A stretch of DNA of 64,000 nt from Akkermansia muciniphila (GTDB lineage Bacteria; Verrucomicrobiota; Verrucomicrobiia; Limisphaerales; BJHT01): NCBI GenBank assembly GCA_945861535.1, contig CAMAUZ010000021.1:30066-94065 (forward strand). Direction: 5' to 3'. Shown here piece after piece: positions 8,166 to 17,276 of the stretch. Within the stretch, counting starts at the first letter, position 1; each line of letters opens with the position of its first letter. The notes below the pieces were generated by a model. The model saw nothing but the letters and a program-made list of their open reading frames with translations, did not search any database and was not told where the DNA came from. The position numbers and the translations under genes are program-made.

Positions 8166-11100
8166 ATGCCCGGTTTCATTGAATTTCTTCTCCTCGTGGG
8201 CGGTGTGATTTTCGCCTTCCGGCTGCGCGCGCGAGACAAGCGGGAGGCCGAGGCGCGGGCGCAACGGATGGAAGTGGAACTCGCGCGGCTGCGGGAGGAG
8301 GTGGCGCAGATCAAAGCGGGTGCGGTGTCAGTGCCGGCCCCGGCAAAGGCTCCGGCGGTGATCTCGGTGGCGCAGATGGCGGCGGCAGACGTGGACCGAC
8401 AACCGTCCCCGGCGCCCTTGACCTTGTCACCGCCGACCGTCGCGGCGCTCGGGACGGTCCCGGCTGCTGCCCAGTTGCCGCCCGTATTGCCTCCCTTGGT
8501 CCCGCTGCCGGAGACCGCCGCGACCTCGCCCGCCGCAACTGCCCCGCTGCCAGCGCCGCCGTCGCCGGGGGCAGCGCCGCCGCCATTCCCACCGCCATCC
8601 CCGCCGGAACCCGCGATCAACTGGGAGCAATTTGTCGGCGTGAAATTGTTCGCGTGGCTGGGCGGATTGGCGGCGCTGTTCTGCGTTGCCTACTTCATCA
8701 AATATTCCTTCGACCACGACCTGATCCCGCCGGCGGTGCGGGCGGCGTTGGGTTTCCTCATCGGCATCGGGCTGGTGGTGGGCGGCGTGATGATGGATCG
8801 GCAGCGCTACAAGGTGACGGGGGACACGCTGTGCGCGACGGGCATCGTGGCGTTGTATGCGGTCACGTTCGGGTGCCGGTCGATCTATCACTTCGCCGCG
8901 TTCACGCCCGAGTTCTGTTTCGTGATGATGGCGTTGATCACGGCGACGGGGTTTGTGCTGGCGGTGCGGCTGCGGGCGCAGGTCGTGGCGATTCTGGGAA
9001 TGCTCGGCGGTTTTCTGACGCCGTTGCTGTTATCGACGGGGCAGGACAATCCGCTCGGGCTGTTCGGTTATCTGACCATCCTCGACGTGGGCCTCGTGGC
9101 CGTGGCGCTGGCGACGGGCTGGGAGGTGCTGGTACCGCTGGGCGCGGTGGGAACGCTGATAATGCAGATGGGCTGGGCGACGAAATTTTTTGCGCCGGAG
9201 AAACTGGGGACGGCCGTGGCGGTGGGTTTGGTCTTCGATGTTTTGTTCGCCGTGGCGTTCGTGCTGGCGCGCCGGTTCGGGGTGAAGACGCGTGGCTTCG
9301 CGTTCGCGGCGGTGCTGGTGTCGGTGTGCTCGCTGCTAGCGGGAATCGGGTGGGCGGGGGATTCGCGAATGGCCGGGCAGTCGGGGCTGGTGTTCCTGCT
9401 CGTGGTGGGCGCGGACCTGTGCCTGCTCGCGCTGGTGTGGCTGGACGCGAAATTGGAGCGGCTGCAACTGGTCGCGGGCGGGCTGATGTTTCTCGCGCTG
9501 TCGGTGTGGATCACGACGCATCGTTCGCCAGAAATGCTGCCGTGGGCGCTGGGGATGAGCCTGCTGTTCGGCATCCTGCATGCGGCGCTGCCGGTCGTGC
9601 TCAAGCGCCGGTCGCCACGCGAGTATCGGATGTCGTGGGGCCATTTGTTTCCGCCGCTGGCGCTCGTGTTGATGATGCTGCCGGTGGTGACGCGACCCGT
9701 GATGTCGGCGCTGGTGTGGCCGTTTGTGTTCCTCGTGAACCTGCTCGCGATGGGCCTCGCGGTGGTGACGGGTTCGCTGGTTTCCTTCGCGCTGGCCATC
9801 GTGGTGACGCTCGTGCTGCTGGTCGTCGCGATCACGAAAATCCCGGCGGAACTGACGGGCCTGCCGGTGACGCTGCTGCTAATCGGCGGGTTTGCGCTGG
9901 TGTTCACGGCGGTGGCGGTGTGGCTGCTGCGGCGGCTGGCGGGGGGAGCGGCCGTGGCGAAAGCAGATGGGACGGAGGGGACGAAGGCGACGGAGGAGGC
10001 GAAGGAATGGCTGCCGCAGTTGCCGGCGGAGATTACCGCGAGCCTGCCGGCGTTGTCGGCCATCGCGCCGTTTTTCCTGCTGGTGCTGCTGGTCGGGCAA
10101 CTGAAGCTGGTGAATCCGTCGGCGGTGTTCGGGCTGGTGTTGTTGCTCGCGGTGCTCGTGCTGGGGCTGGCGCGGCTGCTGAAATTCGACTGGCTGCCGG
10201 CGGTGGGATTGGCGGGCGTGCTGATGGTGGAGCACGCGTGGTTCGCGCGGTCGTTCTCGAGCGACGAGCAGCCGGGGCTGGTGCTGGCGTGGTTGCTGGG
10301 ATTCGCGGCGTTGTTCGCGCTGTTCCCCTTTACGGAGAAAAAAGCGCGCGCGGGTTCGGTGGTGCCGTGGGCGGCGGCGGCTCTGTCGGTGCCGCTGCAT
10401 TTCGGGATGATTTACAAGCTGGTGTTGCAGACGTGGCCGAACGAGTTCATGGGCCTGCTGCCCGCGGTGCTGGCGGTGCCGATGCTGGCCGCGCTGCTGG
10501 TGCTCGTGAAACGGCTGGCGCCGGACGACCCGGCGCGGCTGGCGGTGCTGGCGTGGTTCGGCGGGGCGGCGCTGTTTTTCGTCACGCTGATTTTCCCGAT
10601 CCAGTTCGACCGGCAATGGCTGACGATCAGTTGGGCGCTGGAGGGCGCGGCGTTGCTGTGGCTGTTCCACCGGCTGCCGCATCCGGGTTTGCGGCTGGTG
10701 GGCGTGGCGCTGCTGGCGGTGTGCTTCGCGCGGCTCACGCTGAATCCGGCGGTGTTCAGCTATCATCCGCGCAGCGCGACGCCGATTTTCAACTGGTATC
10801 TCTACTCCTACGGCGTGGTGACGGCGTGTTTGTTCGCGGGCGCGTCGCTGCTCGCGCCGCCGCGCAACCGCGTGGCCGCGGTGGACGCGCCGCCGGTGCT
10901 GAACACGCTGGGCGTGGTGCTGGCGTTCCTGTTGGTGAACATCGAGATCGCGGATTATTTCACCGCGCCGGGCGCGCGGGCGCTGACGTTCGAGTTCTCG
11001 GGAAATCTGGCGCGGGACATGAGCTATTCGATGGCGTGGGCGGTGTTCGCGCTCGGGTTGCTGGTGGTGGGGATCGTGCGGAAAATCCCGGGGGCGCGGT

Positions 11101-11267
11101 ATGCGAGCATGGCGCTGTTGAGCGTCACGTTGCTCAAGCTGTTCTTCCACGATCTGGCGCGGCTGTCGGGGCTGTATCGCATCGGCGCGATTCTGGTGGT
11201 GGCGGTGATTGCGATGCTGGCGTCGTTTTTGTATCAGCGGTTTTTGGGAAAACAGGGGAAGGGGTGA
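8166..11267 (+). CDS. DUF2339-family polytopic membrane protein
   Basis: This is a protein of about 1033 residues. It has one N-terminal membrane segment (FIEFLLLVGGVIFAFRL), a coiled-coil-like stretch, then about 90 residues of Pro/Ala-rich linker (PSPGAAPPPFPPPSPPEP), and then roughly 25-28 hydrophobic segments beginning with 'WEQFVGVKLFAWLGGLAALF', the DUF2339 signature. The function is unknown; the family is predicted to act at the inner membrane, often next to a DUF3999 gene, as here. ATG 8166 is chosen over the frame's 8058 start because it precedes the first membrane helix directly. The stop lies inside the first arm of a hairpin repeat. Confidence 0.88.
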   Translation: MPGFIEFLLLVGGVIFAFRLRARDKREAEARAQRMEVELARLREEVAQIKAGAVSVPAPAKAPAVISVAQMAAADVDRQPSPAPLTLSPPTVAALGTVPAAAQLPPVLPPLVPLPETAATSPAATAPLPAPPSPGAAPPPFPPPSPPEPAINWEQFVGVKLFAWLGGLAALFCVAYFIKYSFDHDLIPPAVRAALGFLIGIGLVVGGVMMDRQRYKVTGDTLCATGIVALYAVTFGCRSIYHFAAFTPEFCFVMMALITATGFVLAVRLRAQVVAILGMLGGFLTPLLLSTGQDNPLGLFGYLTILDVGLVAVALATGWEVLVPLGAVGTLIMQMGWATKFFAPEKLGTAVAVGLVFDVLFAVAFVLARRFGVKTRGFAFAAVLVSVCSLLAGIGWAGDSRMAGQSGLVFLLVVGADLCLLALVWLDAKLERLQLVAGGLMFLALSVWITTHRSPEMLPWALGMSLLFGILHAALPVVLKRRSPREYRMSWGHLFPPLALVLMMLPVVTRPVMSALVWPFVFLVNLLAMGLAVVTGSLVSFALAIVVTLVLLVVAITKIPAELTGLPVTLLLIGGFALVFTAVAVWLLRRLAGGAAVAKADGTEGTKATEEAKEWLPQLPAEITASLPALSAIAPFFLLVLLVGQLKLVNPSAVFGLVLLLAVLVLGLARLLKFDWLPAVGLAGVLMVEHAWFARSFSSDEQPGLVLAWLLGFAALFALFPFTEKKARAGSVVPWAAAALSVPLHFGMIYKLVLQTWPNEFMGLLPAVLAVPMLAALLVLVKRLAPDDPARLAVLAWFGGAALFFVTLIFPIQFDRQWLTISWALEGAALLWLFHRLPHPGLRLVGVALLAVCFARLTLNPAVFSYHPRSATPIFNWYLYSYGVVTACLFAGASLLAPPRNRVAAVDAPPVLNTLGVVLAFLLVNIEIADYFTAPGARALTFEFSGNLARDMSYSMAWAVFALGLLVVGIVRKIPGARYASMALLSVTLLKLFFHDLARLSGLYRIGAILVVAVIAMLASFLYQRFLGKQGKG

Positions 11268-11344
11268 AGGGTTAAAAAGTTGAAGGGTTGAAGGGTGGGG
11301 GGCGGACGACGCTTCAACTTTTTAACCCTTTAACCCCTTCACCC
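11256..11344. repeat. Word-repeat hairpin (GGGTTGAAGGGTTAAAAAG arms)
   Basis: The left arm (11256-11297) is built of GGGTTAAAAAGTTGAAGGGTTGAAGGG-type words; the right arm (11311-11344) is its inverse (CTTCAACTTTTTAACCCTTT...). The left arm overlaps the last codons and stop of the DUF2339 gene, so the element has become part of the coding end. It separates the DUF2339 and DUF3999 genes. Confidence 0.82.
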
Positions 11345-11368
11345 GTTCCAATGCGGTCAGGAATAGAC

Positions 11369-13384
11369 ATGAAAGCGAAACATGATCGGAGCGGCTGGCA
11401 GTGCGTGCTGGCGGTGGCGTTGCTGTGGCTGGGGGTGGCCGGGGCGGGCGCGGCGTCGTGGGCGGAGTGGCGGCAGCGGCAGGGGTTCACGGTCGAGGGC
11501 GCGGGGTTGTTCAAGCTGAGTCTGCCGCCGGAGACGCTCGAGGCGGCACGGCCGGGGCTGGAGGATTTGCGCGTCACGGACAGCGCGGGGAACGAGGTGC
11601 CGTATCTGATTCAGCGTCCTGCGCCGGTCGGGCGGGTGAGCCGGAATGCGAAGTCGTTCAAGGCGACTCTGGCCACGGGCGCGACGGTGGTGGTGATCGA
11701 GACGGGGCTGACGCAGGCGCTCAACGGCGCGACGTTGGACACGCCGGCATCGGCATTTTTGAAGGCGGTGAAGGTGGAGGGTTCGGCAGACGGCTCGGCG
11801 TGGAGCGAGTTGGCGCAAGGCGTGCCGGTGTTTCGCATGGCCAATGGCGCGGAGCAGCGGGACATCCGGTTTGAGGCGGCGAGCTGGGCGTTTCTGCGTT
11901 TCACGCTCGATGACCGGCGGACGGCGGCGATTCCGGTGACGGGCGTGCGGGTTCATGCGGCGGAAGCGGCGGCGGTGGCGAGCGAGACGCAGGCGGTGCG
12001 GATCGTGGAGCGCGTGGAATCGCGCGGCGAGACGGTGCTGACGCTCGATCTCGGCGCGGCGAATCTCACGCTGGCGGAGCTGGAGATCGTGACGGAGGAG
12101 CCGCTGTTTGCGCGCACCGTGACGGTCGCGACGCGCGAGGTGAGCGAGGGCGAGATTCGCGAGCGGTCGCTGGGCGGCGGGCTGATTTACCGGCAGGCGG
12201 TGGAGGGAATGGCGGCGCGCGCGGGCTTGTCAGTGCCGCTGGAGACGCAGGCGCAGACGCGGGAGTTGCTGGTGAAAATACGCAACGGGGACAGCCCGCC
12301 GCTGGTGATCAGCGAGGTGCGGGCGCGGCGGCGGCCGGTGTTCCTGGTGCTGCTGGCGCGGCAGGCGGGGCCGCATTTTCTGCTGACGGGCAACCGGAAG
12401 GTCGCGGCGGCGCGCTACGATCTCGCGGGCGCGGGCGCGAGCGTGACGAGTGCGAAAGCGTTAGCGGGAGGCTTGTCGGGGTTGGTGGCGAATCCGGATT
12501 TTCGCGAAACGGAAACGCTGCCGGACGTGGAGACGCGCGGGGCGGCGTTCGAGCCGAAGGGCTGGATGTTCCGACGACCGGTGACGCTCGCAAAGGCGGG
12601 CGTGGCGCAGATCGAACTGGATGCGGATGTGCTCGCAAACACGCAGGCTTCGCTGGCGGATGTGCGGCTGGTGAGCGACGGGCGGCAGGTGCCGTTTTTG
12701 TTCGAGCGGACGTCGCTCGAGCGCAAGGTGACGGTGGAGTTCAGCTTGCGGCCCGATCCGAAACGACCGCGCGTGAGCCGCTGGCAGCTCAAGCTGCCGC
12801 TGGCGGCGCTGCCCGTGAACCGGCTGACGTGCCAGGCGCAGACGGCGTTGTTTCAGCGCGAGATGGTCTTGTTTGAGGAGGTGAAGGATGTGGGCGGCGA
12901 GCGGCAGCGCCGCACGCTGGGCACGGGCCTGTGGCAGCGCACGCCGGAGCAGACGCGCGCGCGCTTCGAGCTGACCTGGTCGGCGCGCCCGCAGACGGAC
13001 ACGCTGTTTTTGGAAACGGACAACGGCGACAACCCCGCGCTGGAGCTGGCGAATTTCGAGATGTTCCATCCCGTGACACGGCTGCGGACGAAGACAGCGG
13101 CGGGGATGGCGCCGGAGCTTTATTTCGGCAACGCGGGGGTGTCGGCACCGCGCTATGACCTCGGCTTGGTCGCGGGGACGTTGCTGTCGGCGGAGAAAGT
13201 GGTGGCGACTTTGGGTGCGGTGGAGCGCTTGAAAAAGGCGGCGCAGCGCGAAGGCGAGGCCCTGGCGGGACCGACGGCGTATGTGTTCTGGGGCGCGCTG
13301 GCATTGGTCGTCGTGGGGCTGCTGCTCGTGATCCGCAAGCTCCTGCCCGCGACGCACGACGCCGGTGGCGGCGGGAAGACGTGA
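11369..13384 (+). CDS. DUF3999-family membrane-anchored protein
   Basis: This is a 671-residue protein with a signal peptide or anchor (VLAVALLWLGVAGAGAASW). A large beta-rich exported region follows, with 'LPPETLEAARPGLEDLRVTD' near the N-terminus typical of DUF3999, and the protein ends with a C-terminal membrane helix (AYVFWGALALVVVGLLLVI) and a short basic tail. ATG 11369 is favoured; ATG 11351 is six codons upstream. DUF3999 genes commonly follow DUF2339 genes, and the two probably act together at the cell envelope. Their biochemical role is not known. Confidence 0.85.
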   Translation: MKAKHDRSGWQCVLAVALLWLGVAGAGAASWAEWRQRQGFTVEGAGLFKLSLPPETLEAARPGLEDLRVTDSAGNEVPYLIQRPAPVGRVSRNAKSFKATLATGATVVVIETGLTQALNGATLDTPASAFLKAVKVEGSADGSAWSELAQGVPVFRMANGAEQRDIRFEAASWAFLRFTLDDRRTAAIPVTGVRVHAAEAAAVASETQAVRIVERVESRGETVLTLDLGAANLTLAELEIVTEEPLFARTVTVATREVSEGEIRERSLGGGLIYRQAVEGMAARAGLSVPLETQAQTRELLVKIRNGDSPPLVISEVRARRRPVFLVLLARQAGPHFLLTGNRKVAAARYDLAGAGASVTSAKALAGGLSGLVANPDFRETETLPDVETRGAAFEPKGWMFRRPVTLAKAGVAQIELDADVLANTQASLADVRLVSDGRQVPFLFERTSLERKVTVEFSLRPDPKRPRVSRWQLKLPLAALPVNRLTCQAQTALFQREMVLFEEVKDVGGERQRRTLGTGLWQRTPEQTRARFELTWSARPQTDTLFLETDNGDNPALELANFEMFHPVTRLRTKTAAGMAPELYFGNAGVSAPRYDLGLVAGTLLSAEKVVATLGAVERLKKAAQREGEALAGPTAYVFWGALALVVVGLLLVIRKLLPATHDAGGGGKT

Positions 13385-13397
13385 CGGGGAGAGGAAG

Positions 13398-13516
13398 CGC
13401 GCGGAGCGCGGCGTTCACGCCGCAGAGACGTCCGCACGCCAAGGCCGCCGCCGGTAAATCCGCCGCTCCCGTCCGAACTCGCGCTCCTGCGGCGTGAACG
13501 CCGCGCTCCGCCGGAG
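13398..13516. repeat. Palindromic repeat, family A (GCGGCGTTCACGCCGCAGAG)
   Basis: 'GAGCGCGGCGTTCACGCCGC' at 13398-13417 is mirrored by 'TGCGGCGTGAACGCCGCGCT' at about 13490-13509, forming a ~115-bp imperfect hairpin. Related copies occur at 6070, 23462-23500 and 40668-40777. It lies between the DUF3999 and ABC ATPase genes. Confidence 0.78.
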
Positions 13517-13587
13517 GTGATGTCACGCTGCGCCCGCTTGGAATTTCGAGCGTTGTTTTGCACCCGCACGCCTGACAGTTTCGCCGC

Positions 13588-14574
13588 GTGTCCACACCCG
13601 TCATTCAGGTCGAGGGATTGACCAAAACCTATCGCACGTATCAGAAGAAGCCCGGCCTGCGCGGGGCGGTGCGAGGGCTGTTCAAGCGCGACTACGAGCA
13701 GGTGACGGCGGTCGGGGACGTGCGTTTCTCGGTCGCGGAGGGGGAGCTGGTCGGCTTTCTCGGACCGAACGGCGCGGGCAAGACCACGACGCTGAAAATG
13801 CTGGCGGGGCTGTTGTATCCGACCCGCGGCACGGCGACCGTGCTGGGGCATGTGCCGTGGGAGCGCGACGACGCGTATCGTCGCCAGTTCGCGTTGCTAC
13901 TCGGGCAGAAAAACCAGCTCTGGTGGGATTTGCCCGCGCGCGATTCGCTCGAACTGAACGCCACGATCTACGGCATTCCGCGCGCGTCCTTCGAGCGCAC
14001 GGTCGCGGAGCTGACGGAACTGCTCGCGGTGAAGGACAAGCTGAACGTGATGGTGCGCGAGCTGTCGCTGGGCGAGCGGATGAAGATGGAGTTGATCGCC
14101 GCGCTGTTGCATCAGCCGAAGGTGCTGTTCCTCGACGAGCCGACCATCGGGCTGGATGTCGTGTCGCAGAAAACGGTGCGCGAGTTTTTGCGCAATCACA
14201 ACGCCACGCGCAAGACGACCATCCTGCTCACGAGCCACTACATGGCGGACATCCAGGAGCTGTGCCGGCGGGTCATCATCATCGACAAGGGGAAGATTTT
14301 CTTCGATGGCCAGCTCGCGGAGGTGCTGGACCGGTTTGTGGATTTCAAGATCGTGACGATCCAGTGCGGCGGGACGGTGGCGGCGACGAGTTCCGAGAAT
14401 TTGTCCAAATATGGCGAAGTCGTGGAGCGCAACGCGGGACAAATCCGGTTGAAGGTGAAGCGCGACCGCGTGATTCCCGCGTGTAAGGCGCTGCTGGACG
14501 AACTGCCGGTGACGGACATCGACATTCAGGAAGTGCCGATCGAGGACATCATCCGGCAGATTTTCGCGCGGTGA
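13588..14574 (+). CDS. ABC transporter ATP-binding protein (ABC-2 type)
   Basis: This is a 328-residue single ATPase domain with Walker A GPNGAGKT (59-66), signature LSLGERMKMEL (159-169), Walker B VLFLDEP (179-185) and the switch His in 'TSHYMAD'. The loop 'KKPGLRGAVRGLFKRDYE' after the first strand and the C-terminal regulatory region resemble the multidrug/polysaccharide ABC-2 ATPases that normally precede two membrane-permease genes. The start is GTG at 13588. No permease gene follows: the next gene is convergent. Either the permease is elsewhere or the operon has been broken. Confidence 0.92.
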   Translation: MSTPVIQVEGLTKTYRTYQKKPGLRGAVRGLFKRDYEQVTAVGDVRFSVAEGELVGFLGPNGAGKTTTLKMLAGLLYPTRGTATVLGHVPWERDDAYRRQFALLLGQKNQLWWDLPARDSLELNATIYGIPRASFERTVAELTELLAVKDKLNVMVRELSLGERMKMELIAALLHQPKVLFLDEPTIGLDVVSQKTVREFLRNHNATRKTTILLTSHYMADIQELCRRVIIIDKGKIFFDGQLAEVLDRFVDFKIVTIQCGGTVAATSSENLSKYGEVVERNAGQIRLKVKRDRVIPACKALLDELPVTDIDIQEVPIEDIIRQIFAR

Positions 14575-14601
14575 GCAGCGGGCGGGACGGGGGAGTTAAA
14601 A

Positions 14602-14706
14602 ACCACTAACCGGCACTAACTGGCACTAATGGGAAAACACCGCGGATGAATTCCCGGCGGCCGCCCGTATCGTTTCCCATTAGTGCCGGTTAGTGCCGGT
14701 TAGTGG
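14602..14706. repeat. Word-repeat hairpin (CACTAACCGGCACTAACTGG arms)
   Basis: The left arm (14602-14636) is three copies of the word GGCACTAAC; the right arm (14672-14706) is the inverse (TTAGTGCCGG twice). It lies 28 bp after the ABC ATPase stop and before the convergent aminotransferase stop, the 3'-flank location seen for most such elements here. Confidence 0.85.
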
Positions 14707-14747
14707 CTCCTTCTGTCCGGTATCCGGCGACTGCGGGGCCGGCCGCG

Positions 14748-15929
14748 CTATTTCCGCACGCGGTGGACGAAGCCGGCCATGCGCTCGGCGGCGACCTTGA
14801 GTTGCTCGAGGCTGGTGGCGAAGCAGCAGCGGAGGTAGCCCTCGCCGCTCGCGCCGAACGCGCCGCCGGGCACGCAGGCGACCTTTTCCTCCTGCAACAG
14901 GCGCAGGGCAAATTCCTTCGAGGTCAGGCCGGTCGAGCGGATGCACGGGAAGGCGTAGAAGGAACCGCGCGGCAGGTGACATGGCAGGCCCATCGCGTTG
15001 AGGGCGTTGACGATGAAATTGCGGCGCACGCGATATTGGTCGCGCATGGCGGTCGTGTCGGGTTCGCCGGACTGGATGGCCTCGAGCGCGGCTTCCTGAC
15101 TGATGATGCTCGCGCAGAGCATCGAGTATTGGTGAATGCGCATCATCGCCTCGATCAGCGCGGTCGGGCCGCACGCGTAGCCGATGCGGAAGCCGGTCAT
15201 CGCGTAGGCCTTCGAGAAGCCGTGGAGAAAAATCGTGCGCTCCACCATGCCCGGCAGCGATGCGATGCTGACGTGTTCGCCCTCGAACGTGAGCTCCGAG
15301 TAAATCTCGTCGGTGAGCACGATGAGGTTGTGGCGCTGAACGACGGCCGCAATTTTTTCCAACTCGGCGCGGGTCATGGTGCCGCCGGTGGGATTGGTCG
15401 GGAAATTTAGCATCAGCGCCTTGCTGCGCGGCGTGATTGCGCGCTCGATGGCCTCGGCGGTGACGGCAAACTGATCCTCCGCCCGGCACGCCACCGCCAC
15501 GGGGACGCCGTGCGCGAGCGTCACGCTCGGTCCGTAGCTCACATAGCACGGCTCGTGATAGATGATTTCGTCGCCGGGATTGATGAGGGCGCGCAACGCG
15601 ATGTCGAGGGCCTCGCTCACGCCGACGGTGATGAGGATTTGCGTCTTGGGATCGTAGCTGACGTGAAAATGTTTTTGCAGGCTCACGCTGATGGCTTCGC
15701 GGAGCTTGAGCAGGCCGAGGTTGGAGGTGTAGCCGGTGCGGCCGCGTTCCAGCGCGTAGATGGCCGCCTCGCGGATGTGCCACGGCGTCACGAAATCCGG
15801 CTCGCCGACGCCGAGCGAGATCACTTCCTTCTGGCTCTGGACAATGTCGAAAAACTCGCGGATGCCGGAGCGGGGAATGCCCGCCACATGCGCGGCGACA
15901 AAGGTTTGTGGGTCAAATGGCGTGGTCAT
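14748..15929 (-). CDS. Class I/II PLP-dependent aminotransferase
   Basis: This 393-residue fold-type I enzyme starts at 'MTTPFDPQTFVAAHV' (ATG at 15929); the frame runs further upstream only through repeat DNA. Visible landmarks are 'LGVGEPDFVTPWHIREAA' near the N-terminus, 'LNFPTNPTGGTM', 'LTDEIYSELTFEG', and 'HGFSKAYAMTGFRIGYACGP', whose Lys forms the Schiff base with PLP; the last motif also holds the Arg of the phosphate region. The overall pattern matches aspartate/aromatic aminotransferases of the Ib group. It acts in the cytoplasm, and the substrate cannot be fixed. Confidence 0.93.
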   Translation of the reverse strand: MTTPFDPQTFVAAHVAGIPRSGIREFFDIVQSQKEVISLGVGEPDFVTPWHIREAAIYALERGRTGYTSNLGLLKLREAISVSLQKHFHVSYDPKTQILITVGVSEALDIALRALINPGDEIIYHEPCYVSYGPSVTLAHGVPVAVACRAEDQFAVTAEAIERAITPRSKALMLNFPTNPTGGTMTRAELEKIAAVVQRHNLIVLTDEIYSELTFEGEHVSIASLPGMVERTIFLHGFSKAYAMTGFRIGYACGPTALIEAMMRIHQYSMLCASIISQEAALEAIQSGEPDTTAMRDQYRVRRNFIVNALNAMGLPCHLPRGSFYAFPCIRSTGLTSKEFALRLLQEEKVACVPGGAFGASGEGYLRCCFATSLEQLKVAAERMAGFVHRVRK

Positions 15930-16002
15930 CGAAATCAGCGGCGCACAATGAAGCGGATTCACCGGCGGATGGGAACAGGAAACTTGGCGCGCGCGCCGGG
16001 GG

Positions 16003-16142
16003 CGTGGGGCAGGCATCCTTGCCTGCCAGTTCGGGCGGCATCCCTGCCGCGCGTTTCTCCGCACGACCTGTCCCGCGCGAAAGCTGGAACACGGGGCCGG
16101 GCTGCCCCGTGACCTGGCAGGCAAGTATGCCTGCCCCACGCC
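16003..16142. repeat. Palindromic repeat, family F (GTGGGGCAGGCATCCTTGCC)
   Basis: 'CGTGGGGCAGGCATCCTTGC' near 16003 is mirrored by 'GCAAGTATGCCTGCCCCACG' near 16122-16141, enclosing a second, less perfect inner pair. This fills the gap upstream of the aminotransferase gene. Confidence 0.78.
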
Positions 16143-16149
16143 GGCGGTG

Positions 16150-16773
16150 TCACCGGGTCTGGCGAAGCTCGACGTCCACGCGGCTCATCTTTTGATAGAG
16201 TTTGCCGCGACGGCGCAGGGGCCACCAGTCGTAGAGATAGATCTGCATGGGGCGCCACATGGCCACCCAGCCGCCAATGGTGAGGCTTTCGCGGATGATT
16301 TTCGCCCAAGTGCTGCTTTGCACATGGATCAACAGTTCACTGGTCAACAAACAGCCAACCAGGAAGATCAGGCCGATGGCGAGGCTCGTGCGGCCCTGTT
16401 CAAGCAGGCGCTTGAACTCGAGGGAATTGAGCTTGGCGCGGTAGGCGAAGTAGTTGTGGATCGCGGTCTTGATCAGGTCGCGCGGGTCGCCGGTGGCGGG
16501 CAGTTGCTGGAGATGGATGACGAGGGAGACCGGCTCGCCGAGCGGAAATTCCTGCGCCCAGCTCAGGATGAATTCCACCGCGTCCTCATCGAGGTCCTTC
16601 TCGTGAAACGGCGAGGGGTCCATCGAGTTGAAGAGCTGGCTGAGGTCGCGCAGCGTGATCTCGATGCGGTTGGGGTGGACGTGGATGGGCCGCACGGGCG
16701 GGTGCGCGGGGTGCGATTCGCCCGCAGGGGTTTCGCCTTTGCCTTCGCGGGAGCTGAGTGAGTGGGCGGACAT
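16150..16773 (-). CDS. Conserved hypothetical membrane protein, 207 aa
   Basis: The N-terminal 110 residues are cytosolic with the conserved-looking segment 'LFNSMDPSPFHEKDLDEDAVEFI', which I have seen in unannotated proteins of many phyla. Two membrane segments follow (SLAIGLIFLVGCLLTSELLIHV and a second around ESLTIGGWVAMW). Basic residues near the C-terminus (WPLRRRGKLYQKMSR) suggest a cytoplasmic tail. No function can be given. It is the only gene between two repeat clusters. Confidence 0.7.
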   Translation of the reverse strand: MSAHSLSSREGKGETPAGESHPAHPPVRPIHVHPNRIEITLRDLSQLFNSMDPSPFHEKDLDEDAVEFILSWAQEFPLGEPVSLVIHLQQLPATGDPRDLIKTAIHNYFAYRAKLNSLEFKRLLEQGRTSLAIGLIFLVGCLLTSELLIHVQSSTWAKIIRESLTIGGWVAMWRPMQIYLYDWWPLRRRGKLYQKMSRVDVELRQTR

Positions 16774-16927
16774 GCGCTGGAGTTGGTGTGTGGCTTTCGA
16801 ACGGCAAAAGAATACGCAGAGTGACGGGTGGGGGCAGCCTGAATTCCAGACGGAGATTCAGCACAGGGCGCATTTCGGTTTCTTGAACCCGTCTGGTTCC
16901 CGCCCCCAGCCCAGCGGGCAAAAGACA

Positions 16928-17104
16928 ATAGCCCAGCACTTCAGTGCTGGGTCCGCGTCGGGAGCGACTCAGTCCCGTCAGGGACGAAAGAAACCGTGCG
17001 CCGTCTCGCCTCTTTCGTCCCTGCCGGGACTTTCGAGCTCCCCGGCCGCCAACCCAGCACTGAAGTGCTGGGCTATTTTCGGTCGTCCCTGCGGGACTGC
17101 CCCA
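16928..17104. repeat. Repeat cluster, family G (CCCAGCACTTCAGTGCTGGG and GTCCCTGCGGGACT)
   Basis: The palindrome AGCCCAGCACTTCAGTGCTGGG (16930-16951) is matched by an inverted copy at 17051-17072. Between and after them are GTCCCGTCAGGGAC, GTCCCTGCCGGGACT and GTCCCTGCGGGACT palindromes with TTTCGTCCCT spacers. The rest of the 16774-17276 gap holds no gene that I can see. Confidence 0.8.
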
Positions 17105-17276
17105 ACGCGCACTGATCAGTACGGGAAACTCAGCTGCGCCCGCGATTCCGCGCCCCGACGGCGGGCTTGTCTTCAATTTCGGCGGACCTATTCTCCGCTC
17201 CGAACCAACCAGCCAATCGCCACGCCCGCCGTGCGGGATCATGGCCTGGCTCAGCAAACCAACAGACCCTCGCATC

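Noticed and set aside
8654..11275. An 873-residue Gly/Ala/Arg-rich frame overlapping the DUF2339 gene
   Set aside because: It has the biased composition of an out-of-frame reading of a membrane-protein gene and no known domain.
16928..17104. CRISPR array
   Set aside because: The short palindromes repeat at irregular spacing and in both orientations, not as uniform direct repeats with unique spacers; no cas genes are nearby.
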